Shown one piece after another: positions 15,971-24,074 of a stretch of 56,521 nucleotides of DNA. How positions within the stretch are numbered: position 1 is the first letter of the stretch; every line of letters starts with the position of its first letter. The DNA is taken from NCBI GenBank assembly GCA_003605055.1, contig QZKP01000059.1, forward strand, positions 1 through 56,521, read 5' to 3'. Made by a program: the position numbers and the translations under genes. The notes below the pieces were generated by a model. It was not told the origin of the DNA and made no database searches. It worked only from the letters and a program-made list of their open reading frames with translations. The stretch comes from Desulfarculus sp. (lineage in GTDB: Bacteria > Desulfobacterota > Desulfarculia > Desulfarculales > Desulfarculaceae).

Positions 15971-16740
15971 CCCTGCCCTTCGTCTTTTCCCTGCCCCACA
16001 GCTCCCAAGAGGTCCCGCCCGAGGTGCGGCCGGACCTGGCCCTGGACCAGGGGCAGATTTTCGCCAACCTGGACCTGGGCGCGGCCGAGGTGTTCGCGGA
16101 GCTGCCCGGCCTGGCCTTGCTGCCGGCCGACTATTCCCGCCTGGTGGTGGACCTGAACCGCAACGCGGTCAACCACGGGGCCAAGGGGGTGGTGGCGCTC
16201 ACGGACTACACCGGCCGGGCCATCTTCCGGCCGGGCCGGGAGCCGGAGCCGGACACGGTGCGGCTGCGGGTGGAGCGCTACTGGCGGCCCTGGCACCAGC
16301 GGCTGGAGCGGGTCCTGGCCGCCCCCGGGCTCCGGGGGCTCATAGACTGCCACTCCCTGGACGGCACCGGCCCGGCCGAGGCCCCGGACCCCGGGCAAAG
16401 GCGGGCGGACCTGACCCTGGGCAACAACGGCGGCCCGGGCGGCGAGCCGGACCCGGCCAAGGAGGGGCGCCTGGCCTGCCCGCCGGCCGCCCTGCAGGCC
16501 CTGGGCCGGGCCCTGGAGCGGCGCGGCCTGGCGGTGGCCTACAACCGGCCCTACTCCGGGGGCTACATCGCGCAGCACTACGGCCCCCGGCTCATGGCCC
16601 GGGGGACCTTCGCCGTGCAGATAGAGATCAACAAGGACCTGGTGGCCGAGGCGGGCTACACCCGGGTGCGGCCGGAGCGGGCGCGGGAGCTCAGGCGGAT
16701 GGTTGCGGAGGCGCTGCGGGAGTTCGCGGCTGGTCTGTGA
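15967..16740 (+). CDS. N-formylglutamate amidohydrolase family protein
   Basis: 257 residues from a GTG that overlaps gshB by 4 bp. Family signatures are FSLPHSSQEVP (8-18), YSRLVVDLNRNAVN, IDCHSLDG (about 126-133) and FAVQIEINKDL near the end. The family cleaves N-formyl (or similar) groups from glutamate-type amino acids and uses a metal-dependent carboxypeptidase-like site. Coupling to gshB suggests a role in gamma-glutamyl or glutathione-related amide hydrolysis rather than histidine breakdown; no hut genes are present. The last 50 bp overlap the end of the convergent cNMP-binding gene. Confidence 0.86.
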   Translation: MTLPFVFSLPHSSQEVPPEVRPDLALDQGQIFANLDLGAAEVFAELPGLALLPADYSRLVVDLNRNAVNHGAKGVVALTDYTGRAIFRPGREPEPDTVRLRVERYWRPWHQRLERVLAAPGLRGLIDCHSLDGTGPAEAPDPGQRRADLTLGNNGGPGGEPDPAKEGRLACPPAALQALGRALERRGLAVAYNRPYSGGYIAQHYGPRLMARGTFAVQIEINKDLVAEAGYTRVRPERARELRRMVAEALREFAAGL

Positions 16741-17218
16741 GGGCCCTCTGGGGCAGCTCGCACACGGGCAAGGCGTGGATGCGCTGGTGCAGGGCCCGCA
16801 GCCGCCGGGAGAGCTCTTTGCAGATCTGCAGGGCCACCTGGGGGTATTCGCGCACCGTCTCCTCGAACTCCCGCTTGTGCAGGACCAGCAGGTGCGCCTC
16901 GCCCATGGCCGTGACCGTGGCCGAGCGCGGGGCGTCGTCGAACAGGGACATCTCGCCCACGTAGTCGCCCTCGCCCAGGCGGGCCAGCTCCAGGGCGCAG
17001 CCGTCCTCGCCCGTCTGGCTTACGCTCACCTCGCCCCGGACGATGAGATACATGCTCTCGCCCGGGTCGTCCTTTTTGATGAAGACCTCGCCCGGCTGGG
17101 TGGTGTAGTCTTCGCACACCGAGGCCACCGCGGCCAGCTCGGCCACGGCCAGGGCCTCGAAGATCTCCATGCGCCGCAGCAGCAGTATCTTCTCCGACAG
17201 GCTGGTTTTCTGGGGCAT
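16691..17218 (-). CDS. cyclic nucleotide-binding domain protein without DNA-binding domain
   Basis: 175 residues. A Crp-type sensor fold is clear: FEALAVAELAAVASVCEDY, GEVFIKKDDPGESMYLIVRGEVSV, and the phosphate-binding cassette GEMSLFDDAPRSATVTA near residues 86-102 with the Glu and Arg that hold the cyclic phosphate. After the sensor there is only a short helix and a Pro-rich tail, with no helix-turn-helix, so it is not a Crp/Fnr transcription factor. It lies 23 bp downstream of the nucleotide-carrier gene on the same strand. Such stand-alone sensors often regulate a partner protein. Convergent 50-bp overlap with the amidohydrolase gene. Confidence 0.88.
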   Translation of the reverse strand: MPQKTSLSEKILLLRRMEIFEALAVAELAAVASVCEDYTTQPGEVFIKKDDPGESMYLIVRGEVSVSQTGEDGCALELARLGEGDYVGEMSLFDDAPRSATVTAMGEAHLLVLHKREFEETVREYPQVALQICKELSRRLRALHQRIHALPVCELPQRALTDQPRTPAAPPQPSA

Positions 17219-17241
17219 CTTCAGCCTCCTCCCCCGGGGGC

Positions 17242-19983
17242 TCAGGCCTCGGCCAACCGCCGGGCCGCCTCCTCGCGGACGTAAGGGTTCCTGTGCCGGG
17301 CCAGCCGCCGCAAATCATCCAGGTAGGCCTCCAGCGGGCCTTCGTGCTGGCCCAGCACCACCAGGCTCAGATACAAGGTCACCCAGTGCTTCTTGGCCAG
17401 CACGTGCTGGAACAGCTCCTCCTGGCCCTCAAAGGCCAGGGGCAGCTTGAACAGCCGGCGACCGGCGGCCAGGGTCTGCTCCATGGGCCCCTCGTCCAGC
17501 AGCGGCATCATGGCCTCGGACAGGGCGTGGCCCACCATGGACTCCAGGGCCTCCACCGCGTTGCTGCGCAGCTTGGCGTCGGCCGAGGAGAGCCCCCGGA
17601 TCACCAGACGCATCTGGTCCGACTGCTCCTGGGTGGCCAGCACCCGCAGGATGGCCTGCAGGCGGGCCTTCTGGCGCTGGCCCAGGTGCGTGATCAACAG
17701 GTCGCGCTCCGGGCTGGCGGGCAGATGGGCAACGGCCTGGGCCTCGGCCAGGCTCCAGTAGGCCAGCTCCAGGTTGGTCCGGGCAAAGGATATGATCTCC
17801 CGGTCGCCGATCTTCAGTTGGGCCATGAGGGTGTAGACCCCCTCCCGCACCCGGCGGTTGGGCAGGGTCAAGGCCTCGATGAGCACCTCGCTGGTCAGCT
17901 CCTCGGACTCCGACAGCCGCTCCAGGGCCAGCCCCCGCCGGGCCTGATCCCCGCTGCCCAGCAGACGCAGGAAGGCCTTCAGCTCGGTCTCTCCGCTGAG
18001 GCGGAAGTTCTGGAGCACCTCCAGGGGCACCGCGGCCGGGTCCTTTTGCAGGTCCCTGAGCACCAGCTCGTGCAGGTCCGGGTCTTGCAGGCGGGCCAGG
18101 GCGATGAGCGCCTGGCTGTGCAGCTCCGGGTCCTGTTCCTGGCCCAGCATCTGGCGCAGGCGCGGGGTGAAGGCCTGGTCGCCCGAGCCGCCGGCGGCCG
18201 CGGCCCCGGCCAGGCGCTGGGCCGGGTCGGGGCTGTCCAGCCAGCCCTGGATCAGGGGCCGGTAGCGCCCCGGGTCGTGGGGGTAGAGCCCGCTCACCGC
18301 CTGGGCCTGCACCCTCAGATCGCTTTGTTCGCTGAGCAGCTTGTCCAAGAAGGGCACCCCCATCTCCCCGGGCAGGCTGCCGGCGGCCCGGGCCAGGGCC
18401 GCGTTGAGCTGCGGCCGGGCCGGATCCACCAGCTCCAGGTAGGCGGTCAGGGCCTCGTCCCCGGCCTCGGGCGGGATAAGGGGTAGCAGGGCCAGGGCCG
18501 TGGGCTCGTCCTTGCTGCGGATCAGCTCCAGCAGGTGGCGGTCCACCTCGGGCATCTGCTGGGCCTTCATGAGCTGGGCGTACCACAGGCAGGCCTGCCC
18601 CTGGGAGCCGCGGCAGGCCTCCCAGAGCTGCTCCTGCGCCCGCGTGTCCTTGAAGATCAGGCTCAGGTCCTGTTCGGCCAGGGAGCGCATGTCTATCACG
18701 TTGCGCCCGATCAGGTCCAACAGGATGTCGGAGTAGGTGCGCTTGAGCCAGACCGAGGAGGCCACCCAGGCCAGGCTCACCGCGGCGCCGATGATGGCCA
18801 GCCAGCGGGGGTGGAACAGGTGCTCGGACAGGAAGATGACGCCCGAGCCCAACAGGATGCCCACCCGCACCACGGTGCCCCGCAAAAAGGGCCGCAGCAG
18901 GGAGCGGAACTGGTCCGGGAACAGGCCCACCAGGATGTTGCGGGCCGGGTTGTTGATGGTGTTCAGTAGCACCCGGGTGGAGATGCGGGCGTACATGGCC
19001 AGGTAAACGTCGAAGCGGAACAACAGGCCCAGGAAGGCCAGCACGTAGTTGATGGGGTGGAACATCAGGGCCACCGGCAGGCCCCACCGGGTGTAGAGCT
19101 TGCCCACGAACAGAAGAATCACCAGGCTGATGACGTTGAGCACCCCCCGGAAGTAGCCGAAGAAGGCGATCAGGCCGCCCTCGGTGGCGAAGGTCTCGTT
19201 CACCGCGAAGTTGAACTGGTAGTTCATTATGGGCAGCACGATGTTGGGCAGCAGGGTTAAGAGCACCAGGATCTGGAGCAGGGTGGACTGCTTGAGCATG
19301 GGCACCACCTGCTTGATCTCATCGCTGAGGCGGGTCTTCTTGCCCGCCTTCTTGACCTGGCGCTCGGGCAGGTTGAGCACCGGGTATTGCCGCGACATCT
19401 GCCAGACCACCGCCGCCCCGGCCAGACAGGCGGCCAGGTAGGCCAGCATCAGGTTGTCGAAGTGGATGGCCCGGGACAGGGCCGGGGTTAAGAAGCTGCC
19501 CACGATGGCCCCGATCACCCCGCCGGCGGTGATCAGGGGGAAGATGCGCTTGGACTGGCGGGTGTTGAACAGATCGTTGGCCAGGTTCCAGAACACCAGG
19601 GCCATCAGCCCCTCGTACTGGGCCTTGAGCACGAACATCACCGGATAGACCAGCTCCAGGCCCAGGCCCACCACCGGCCGCAACAGGGCCACCGACACCC
19701 CGCAGAAGGCCATCAGGTAGGCCAGCATGCGGCCGCTGGGCAGCCGGCGCAAGAGCCCGGTCATGGCCCCCATGATCACGAAGGTGACCAGGGAGTTGAT
19801 CATGTAGACGATGGGCAGGTACTGCACGCCGTAGCGCTTGAGGAAGGCGGTCTCGGCGAAGTTGTCGAAGAGGATGTTGGAGGTGCGGATCAGGTACAAC
19901 AGGGCCGCCGACCACAGGAACAGGGCGATCTCCTCCGGCTGCACCTTGAGCCAGCGGTTGACCAGGGATTTTACGGCCGCCAT
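17242..19983 (-). CDS. ADP/ATP-translocase-like (NPT/MFS) carrier fused to HEAT repeats
   Basis: 913 residues. The first ~430 residues form about 12 membrane helices (for example IALFLWSAALLYLIRTSNILFDNFAETAFL and NLANDLFNTRQSKRIFPLITAGGVIGAIVG), like the nucleotide transporter (Npt/ATP-ADP translocase) family of MFS-related carriers. From about 520 to the end the protein is an array of helical HEAT-like repeats (MLGQEQDPELHSQALIALARL; GLSSADAKLRSNAVEALESM; HRNPYVREEAARRLAEA), likely cytoplasmic and protein-binding. The gene leads a two-gene unit with the cNMP-binding protein. In free-living bacteria these fusions are not energy parasites; the substrate is unknown. Confidence 0.85.
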   Translation of the reverse strand: MAAVKSLVNRWLKVQPEEIALFLWSAALLYLIRTSNILFDNFAETAFLKRYGVQYLPIVYMINSLVTFVIMGAMTGLLRRLPSGRMLAYLMAFCGVSVALLRPVVGLGLELVYPVMFVLKAQYEGLMALVFWNLANDLFNTRQSKRIFPLITAGGVIGAIVGSFLTPALSRAIHFDNLMLAYLAACLAGAAVVWQMSRQYPVLNLPERQVKKAGKKTRLSDEIKQVVPMLKQSTLLQILVLLTLLPNIVLPIMNYQFNFAVNETFATEGGLIAFFGYFRGVLNVISLVILLFVGKLYTRWGLPVALMFHPINYVLAFLGLLFRFDVYLAMYARISTRVLLNTINNPARNILVGLFPDQFRSLLRPFLRGTVVRVGILLGSGVIFLSEHLFHPRWLAIIGAAVSLAWVASSVWLKRTYSDILLDLIGRNVIDMRSLAEQDLSLIFKDTRAQEQLWEACRGSQGQACLWYAQLMKAQQMPEVDRHLLELIRSKDEPTALALLPLIPPEAGDEALTAYLELVDPARPQLNAALARAAGSLPGEMGVPFLDKLLSEQSDLRVQAQAVSGLYPHDPGRYRPLIQGWLDSPDPAQRLAGAAAAGGSGDQAFTPRLRQMLGQEQDPELHSQALIALARLQDPDLHELVLRDLQKDPAAVPLEVLQNFRLSGETELKAFLRLLGSGDQARRGLALERLSESEELTSEVLIEALTLPNRRVREGVYTLMAQLKIGDREIISFARTNLELAYWSLAEAQAVAHLPASPERDLLITHLGQRQKARLQAILRVLATQEQSDQMRLVIRGLSSADAKLRSNAVEALESMVGHALSEAMMPLLDEGPMEQTLAAGRRLFKLPLAFEGQEELFQHVLAKKHWVTLYLSLVVLGQHEGPLEAYLDDLRRLARHRNPYVREEAARRLAEA

Positions 19984-20074
19984 GCAGCTCCGCCCGTCAG
20001 GGGTGGCGAGGATCCCGTCTCATACTATTCCTGACCCGCGGCAGAGACAAGGGCGCTCGCGCCCGCACTCGAGG

Positions 20075-21136
20075 CTAGCCGCCGCCCAGGCGGCAGGCCT
20101 CGCCCGGGGCCGGCTCCCCGTCGCCGTGGTCGGGCTGGGCGAAGTGGCACAGGGCCGCCTGCTCTGGCCCGGCCGGGTGCCAGTCCGGATAGCTGCGGCT
20201 GCACAGCAGGCGCTCGGCCCGCCGGCAGCGGGGGAAGAAGGGGCAGCCGGCCAGGCCCGAGGCCTCGCGCGGGGCGCTCAAGAGGGTGCCGTAGACCGGC
20301 ACCGCCTCGCAGCGGCCGAACTTGGGCGTGGCGTCTATCAGGGCCTGGGTGTAGGGGTGCTTGGGGTTGGCGATGACCTGGGCCGCCGGCCCGATCTCCA
20401 TCAGATGGCCGTGGTAGATCACCGCGATGCGGTCGCAGAGGTAGCGGGCCGCGGCCAGGCTGTGGGTGATGAAGATGATGGTGGCCCCCATCTGGCCGCG
20501 CACCCCCAGCAGGATGTCGAATATCTGGGCCGAGTAGGAGGCGTCCAGCATGGAGGTGGGCTCGTCGGCCACCAGCAGCCCCGGCTGCACCACGATGGCC
20601 CGGGCGATGGCCACCCGCTGGCGCTGGCCGCCGGAGAGCTGGTGGGGGAAGCGGTAGACGAAGTCCTCGGCCGGGGAGAGCCCCACCGTGTCCAGCACCT
20701 CCAGCACCCGCCGCAGGTGGTCGCGGGGATCGCCGATGCGGTTGGTGATCAGCGGCTCGGCCACGCTGTCGGCGATGGAGACCTGGGGGTTCAGGGACTG
20801 GTAGGGGTCCTGGAAGACCATCTGCACCCGGCGGCGGTAGTCCTGCATCTGCCGGCCCTTGAGGTGGGTGATGTCCCCCCCCTCCAGCAATATGGAGCCT
20901 TCGTCCGGCTCCTCCAGGCGCACGATGAGCCGGCCGGCGGTGGTCTTGCCGCTGCCGCTCTCGCCCACCAGGCCGAACACCTCCCCCCGTCCGATGGACA
21001 GCGAGAGCTGGTTCAGGGCCACCACCCGCTGGGCCCCCCGGCCGAAGATGTTGCCCTTGGTGAAGTAGATGCGGCTGACCCTATCCAGGACCAGGATGGG
21101 GTCGGGCACGTTTATGGGCGCGGGCTGGGGGGGCAT
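20075..21136 (-). CDS. dppF: peptide ABC transporter ATP-binding protein (DppF/OppF type)
   Basis: 353 residues. Walker [13 protein letters not shown] near residue 55, Q-loop [11 protein letters not shown], signature [14 protein letters not shown], Walker [13 protein letters not shown] and the H-loop IFITHS are all present. A C-terminal oligopeptide-transporter extension with CPFFPRC and further Cys residues may carry an Fe-S cluster as in other Opp/Dpp ATPases. It is the last gene of a five-gene leftward operon (binding protein, DppB, DppC, DppD, DppF), 10 bp after dppD. Confidence 0.93.
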   Translation of the reverse strand: MPPQPAPINVPDPILVLDRVSRIYFTKGNIFGRGAQRVVALNQLSLSIGRGEVFGLVGESGSGKTTAGRLIVRLEEPDEGSILLEGGDITHLKGRQMQDYRRRVQMVFQDPYQSLNPQVSIADSVAEPLITNRIGDPRDHLRRVLEVLDTVGLSPAEDFVYRFPHQLSGGQRQRVAIARAIVVQPGLLVADEPTSMLDASYSAQIFDILLGVRGQMGATIIFITHSLAAARYLCDRIAVIYHGHLMEIGPAAQVIANPKHPYTQALIDATPKFGRCEAVPVYGTLLSAPREASGLAGCPFFPRCRRAERLLCSRSYPDWHPAGPEQAALCHFAQPDHGDGEPAPGEACRLGGG

Positions 21137-21146
21137 GGGACCTTCC

Positions 21147-22100
21147 TCAACAGTGGTCGCAGAGCACCCGGTGACCTGCCGCCACCTCCTGCCACGAGGG
21201 CGGCTCCAGCTTGCAAAAGGCCTCGGAGCGCGGGCAGCGGTCGCAGAAGCGGCAGCCGGGTATGACGCCTATCAGGTTGGGCGGCTCGCCGGGGATGGGC
21301 GTCAGCTCCTTCCGCTCGCCGGTCAAGGTGGGGAAGGAGTTGACCAGGGCCATGGTGTAGGGGTGGCGCGGGGAGTAGAAGACCTGCTCGGTGCTGCCGC
21401 TCTCCACCAACTGGCCGGCGTACATCACCCCGATGTGCTGGCAGACCTCGGCCACGATGGAGATGTCGTGGGAGATGAAGATGATCCCCATGTGGAACTT
21501 ATCCTGCAGGGCCTTGGTCTCCTTGAGTATCTGATCCTGCACCACCACGTCCAGGGCCGTGGTGGGCTCGTCGGCGATGATCAGCTTGGGGTTCAGGGCC
21601 AGGGCCATGGCGATGATGGCCCGCTGCTTCATGCCCCCCGAGTACTGGTGGGGGTAGTCGTGCAGCCGCGCCAGGGGCAGCCCCACCAACTGGAACAGGC
21701 CCTCCACCTGCCCCAGCAGTTCCTCCTTGCCCAGCTCCGGGCGGTGGGTGCTGATGGCCTCGGTCATCTGCCGGCTCACCCGCTGCACCGGGTTCAGCGC
21801 GTTCATGGCCGCCTGGAAGATCATGGCCACGTCCCGCCAGCGCACCGCGCGCAGCTCCTCCTCGCTGAGCGCGGCCAGGTCCACCCCGTCCAGCACGATG
21901 CGGCCCTCGCTGATGCGGCCGTTGGGCGGCAGCAGCCCCATCAGGGCCATGCCGATGGTGGTCTTGCCGCAGCCGGACTCGCCCACCAGGCCCAGGGAGC
22001 TGCCCGCCTCCAGGGTGAAGTTCACCCCCTCCACGGCCTTCAGCAGGCCCTGGGCCGTGCGGTAGCCGATGCACAGGTTTTCTACGCTCAACAGCGGCAT
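21147..22100 (-). CDS. dppD: peptide ABC transporter ATP-binding protein (DppD/OppD type)
   Basis: 317 residues from the ATG at 22100, 2 bp after the dppC stop; the longer open frame overlaps dppC and is not used. Walker A GLVGESGCGKTT near residue 36, IFQAAMNALNPVQRV, signature YSGGMKQRAIIAMA, Walker B LIIADEPTTALD and H-loop IFISHD are intact. The C-terminal CRFCDRCPRSEAFC is the Cys motif of Opp/Dpp ATPases. It works as a heterodimer with DppF to power dipeptide, oligopeptide or nickel-type import. Confidence 0.93.
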   Translation of the reverse strand: MPLLSVENLCIGYRTAQGLLKAVEGVNFTLEAGSSLGLVGESGCGKTTIGMALMGLLPPNGRISEGRIVLDGVDLAALSEEELRAVRWRDVAMIFQAAMNALNPVQRVSRQMTEAISTHRPELGKEELLGQVEGLFQLVGLPLARLHDYPHQYSGGMKQRAIIAMALALNPKLIIADEPTTALDVVVQDQILKETKALQDKFHMGIIFISHDISIVAEVCQHIGVMYAGQLVESGSTEQVFYSPRHPYTMALVNSFPTLTGERKELTPIPGEPPNLIGVIPGCRFCDRCPRSEAFCKLEPPSWQEVAAGHRVLCDHC

Positions 22101-22102
22101 GG

Positions 22103-23032
22103 CTATTCCCGCTGGCCCTCCTCGCGCAGGCGGGGGTCCAGGACCTCGTCCATGGCCCGGCCCAGCATGTAGAAGCTGAGGGTGATCAGGGAGATGCAGA
22201 TGCCCGGGGGCAGCAGCCAGTAAGGCGCGGTGAACATGTGGCCGGTCTTCCACACCCATTGCAGCATCATGCCCCAGCTCACGGTGCCCGGGTCGCCGAA
22301 GCCCAGGAAGGCCAGGCCCGCCTCGATGACGATGGCCGCCGTGACCCGGAAGGTCATGTAAAGAAAGGCCAGGGGCAGCACGTTGGGCATGATGTGGCGG
22401 AAGATGATGCGGAAGTGGGAGGCCCCGGCCACCCGGGCCGCGTCTATGAAGGGGCGCTGCTTCAGGCTCAGGGTCTGGGCGCGGATCACCCGGCTGACCC
22501 CTGGCCAGCGGAACAGGGCGATCATGAGCACGATGGTCCAGATGTTGAGCTTGCCGAACAGGGCGGCCAGCAACAGGATTATCAACAGGGTGGGCATGAC
22601 CATGATCATGTCCGCCAGGCGCATGAGGATGGTCTCGGTGAGCCTACCCATGTAGCCGGCGGTCATGCCCACCGCCGTGCCCAGCACCACGGCCATAAAG
22701 GCGGCCGACACGCCCACCATGAAGGCCACCCGGGCCCCGGCCAGGAGCTGGCTGAATATGTCCCGGCCCATGAAGTCCGTGCCCAGCCAGTGGCGGGCGC
22801 TGGGCGGGGTGGATTTGAGCACCAGGGGGTCCACGCCGGTCATGGGATGGTACATGGGGTCCAGCAAGGGCGGTATGTAGCTGCCGGCGGCCATGAGTCC
22901 GAACAGGAGCAGCAGGGCCATGCCGATCTTGCCCAGCAGGCTGCTCCGGAAGACCCGCCAGTCCTCGGCCAGGCGCTCCTGCCAGGGGTGGCGCCGGGCC
23001 AACCGGGGAGAGGCTTTCAGCAGCTTGCTCAC
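22103..23032 (-). CDS. dppC: peptide ABC transporter permease (DppC type)
   Basis: 309 residues, GTG start. It has an N-terminal cytoplasmic arm, a first membrane helix (IGMALLLLFGLMAAG), the DppC-typical LGTDFMGRDIFSQLLAGARVAF and the EAA loop IDAARVAGASHFRIIFRHIMPN that contacts the ATPases, followed by AGLAFLGFGDP. It forms the inner-membrane channel together with DppB, 12 bp after dppB. Confidence 0.93.
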   Translation of the reverse strand: MSKLLKASPRLARRHPWQERLAEDWRVFRSSLLGKIGMALLLLFGLMAAGSYIPPLLDPMYHPMTGVDPLVLKSTPPSARHWLGTDFMGRDIFSQLLAGARVAFMVGVSAAFMAVVLGTAVGMTAGYMGRLTETILMRLADMIMVMPTLLIILLLAALFGKLNIWTIVLMIALFRWPGVSRVIRAQTLSLKQRPFIDAARVAGASHFRIIFRHIMPNVLPLAFLYMTFRVTAAIVIEAGLAFLGFGDPGTVSWGMMLQWVWKTGHMFTAPYWLLPPGICISLITLSFYMLGRAMDEVLDPRLREEGQRE

Positions 23033-23044
23033 GCGCGGCCTCCC

Positions 23045-24016
23045 CTAATAGCGAATCCGGGGGTCCAGGTAGGCATAGAGCACGTCCACCACCAGGTTGG
23101 CCATGAGCACCACCGCGGCGATCAAAAGGAACGAGGCCTGGGCCAGGGGATAATCGTTGTTGCTGACCGCGAAGACCATCTCCCGGCCGATGCCCGGCCA
23201 GGAGAACACCGTCTCGGTCAGCGCCCCGCCGTTGATGGAAAAGGCCAGGGACAGGCCCACGCTGGTCACCACCGGCAGCCAGGCGTTGGGCGCCGCGTGC
23301 TGGTTGCGGATGGCCCGCTCGCTCAGGCCCTTGGCCCGGGCCAGCAGGATGTAGTCCTCCTTGAGCGTCTCCAGCATGGACGAGCGCATCACCAGCAGGT
23401 AGCTGCCGAAGTGGATGAGGAACAGGGTGGCCAGGGGCAGCACCATGTGGTGGGCCACGTCAACGAGCTTGCCGAAGAACCCGCTGGAGGGGTCCAGCCA
23501 GATCTCGTCGGAGATCATGCCGGTGATGGGAAACCACTCCATGTGATAGGCGAAGACCCAGACCAACAACAGGGCCAGCCAGGGCAGGAACAGGGTGTGG
23601 GTCACCAGGGAGGCGATGGTCAGGAGGATGTCCTGGAACCTGCCCTTCTTCCAGGCGGCGATCTTGCCCCAGGAGATGCCCACCAGCGCGGCCAGGATCA
23701 CGGCGGTGGTGAAGAGCATCACCGTGTTGGGCAGCCGCTCCCAAATCACCTTGGCCACCGGTTCGCCGTAGTGGAAGGAGTAGCCGAACTCGCCGGAGGC
23801 GAAGTTCTTCAAGTACATCAGATACTGGGTCCAGATGGGCTCCTTGAGGCCCATCTGCTCGATGAGGTGGTCGGCCTCCTCGGGGGTCAGGTTGGGGTCC
23901 ACCAGCCGCGAGACCGGGTCGCCCGGGGCCAGGCGGAAGAGCACGAACAGGATGGTGAGGATCAAAAAAAGGATCACCACCACCTGGAGCAGGCGCTTGA
24001 GTATGAACTTCCTCAT
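23045..24016 (-). CDS. dppB: peptide ABC transporter permease (DppB type)
   Basis: 323 residues with six predicted helices. The N-terminal FILKRLLQVVVILFLILTILFVLFRLAPGDP is the DppB signature, GLKEPIWTQYLMYLKNFASGEFGYSF matches the family, and the EAA loop reads LLARAKGLSERAIRNQHAAPNAW. It pairs with DppC in the inner membrane. It lies 58 bp downstream of the binding-protein gene. Confidence 0.93.
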   Translation of the reverse strand: MRKFILKRLLQVVVILFLILTILFVLFRLAPGDPVSRLVDPNLTPEEADHLIEQMGLKEPIWTQYLMYLKNFASGEFGYSFHYGEPVAKVIWERLPNTVMLFTTAVILAALVGISWGKIAAWKKGRFQDILLTIASLVTHTLFLPWLALLLVWVFAYHMEWFPITGMISDEIWLDPSSGFFGKLVDVAHHMVLPLATLFLIHFGSYLLVMRSSMLETLKEDYILLARAKGLSERAIRNQHAAPNAWLPVVTSVGLSLAFSINGGALTETVFSWPGIGREMVFAVSNNDYPLAQASFLLIAAVVLMANLVVDVLYAYLDPRIRY

Positions 24017-24074
24017 CAGGCGCTCCAGCCGCGGCCGCCGCGGGTGCCCGGCTCAGGGGACATGTGCGCGCCGC

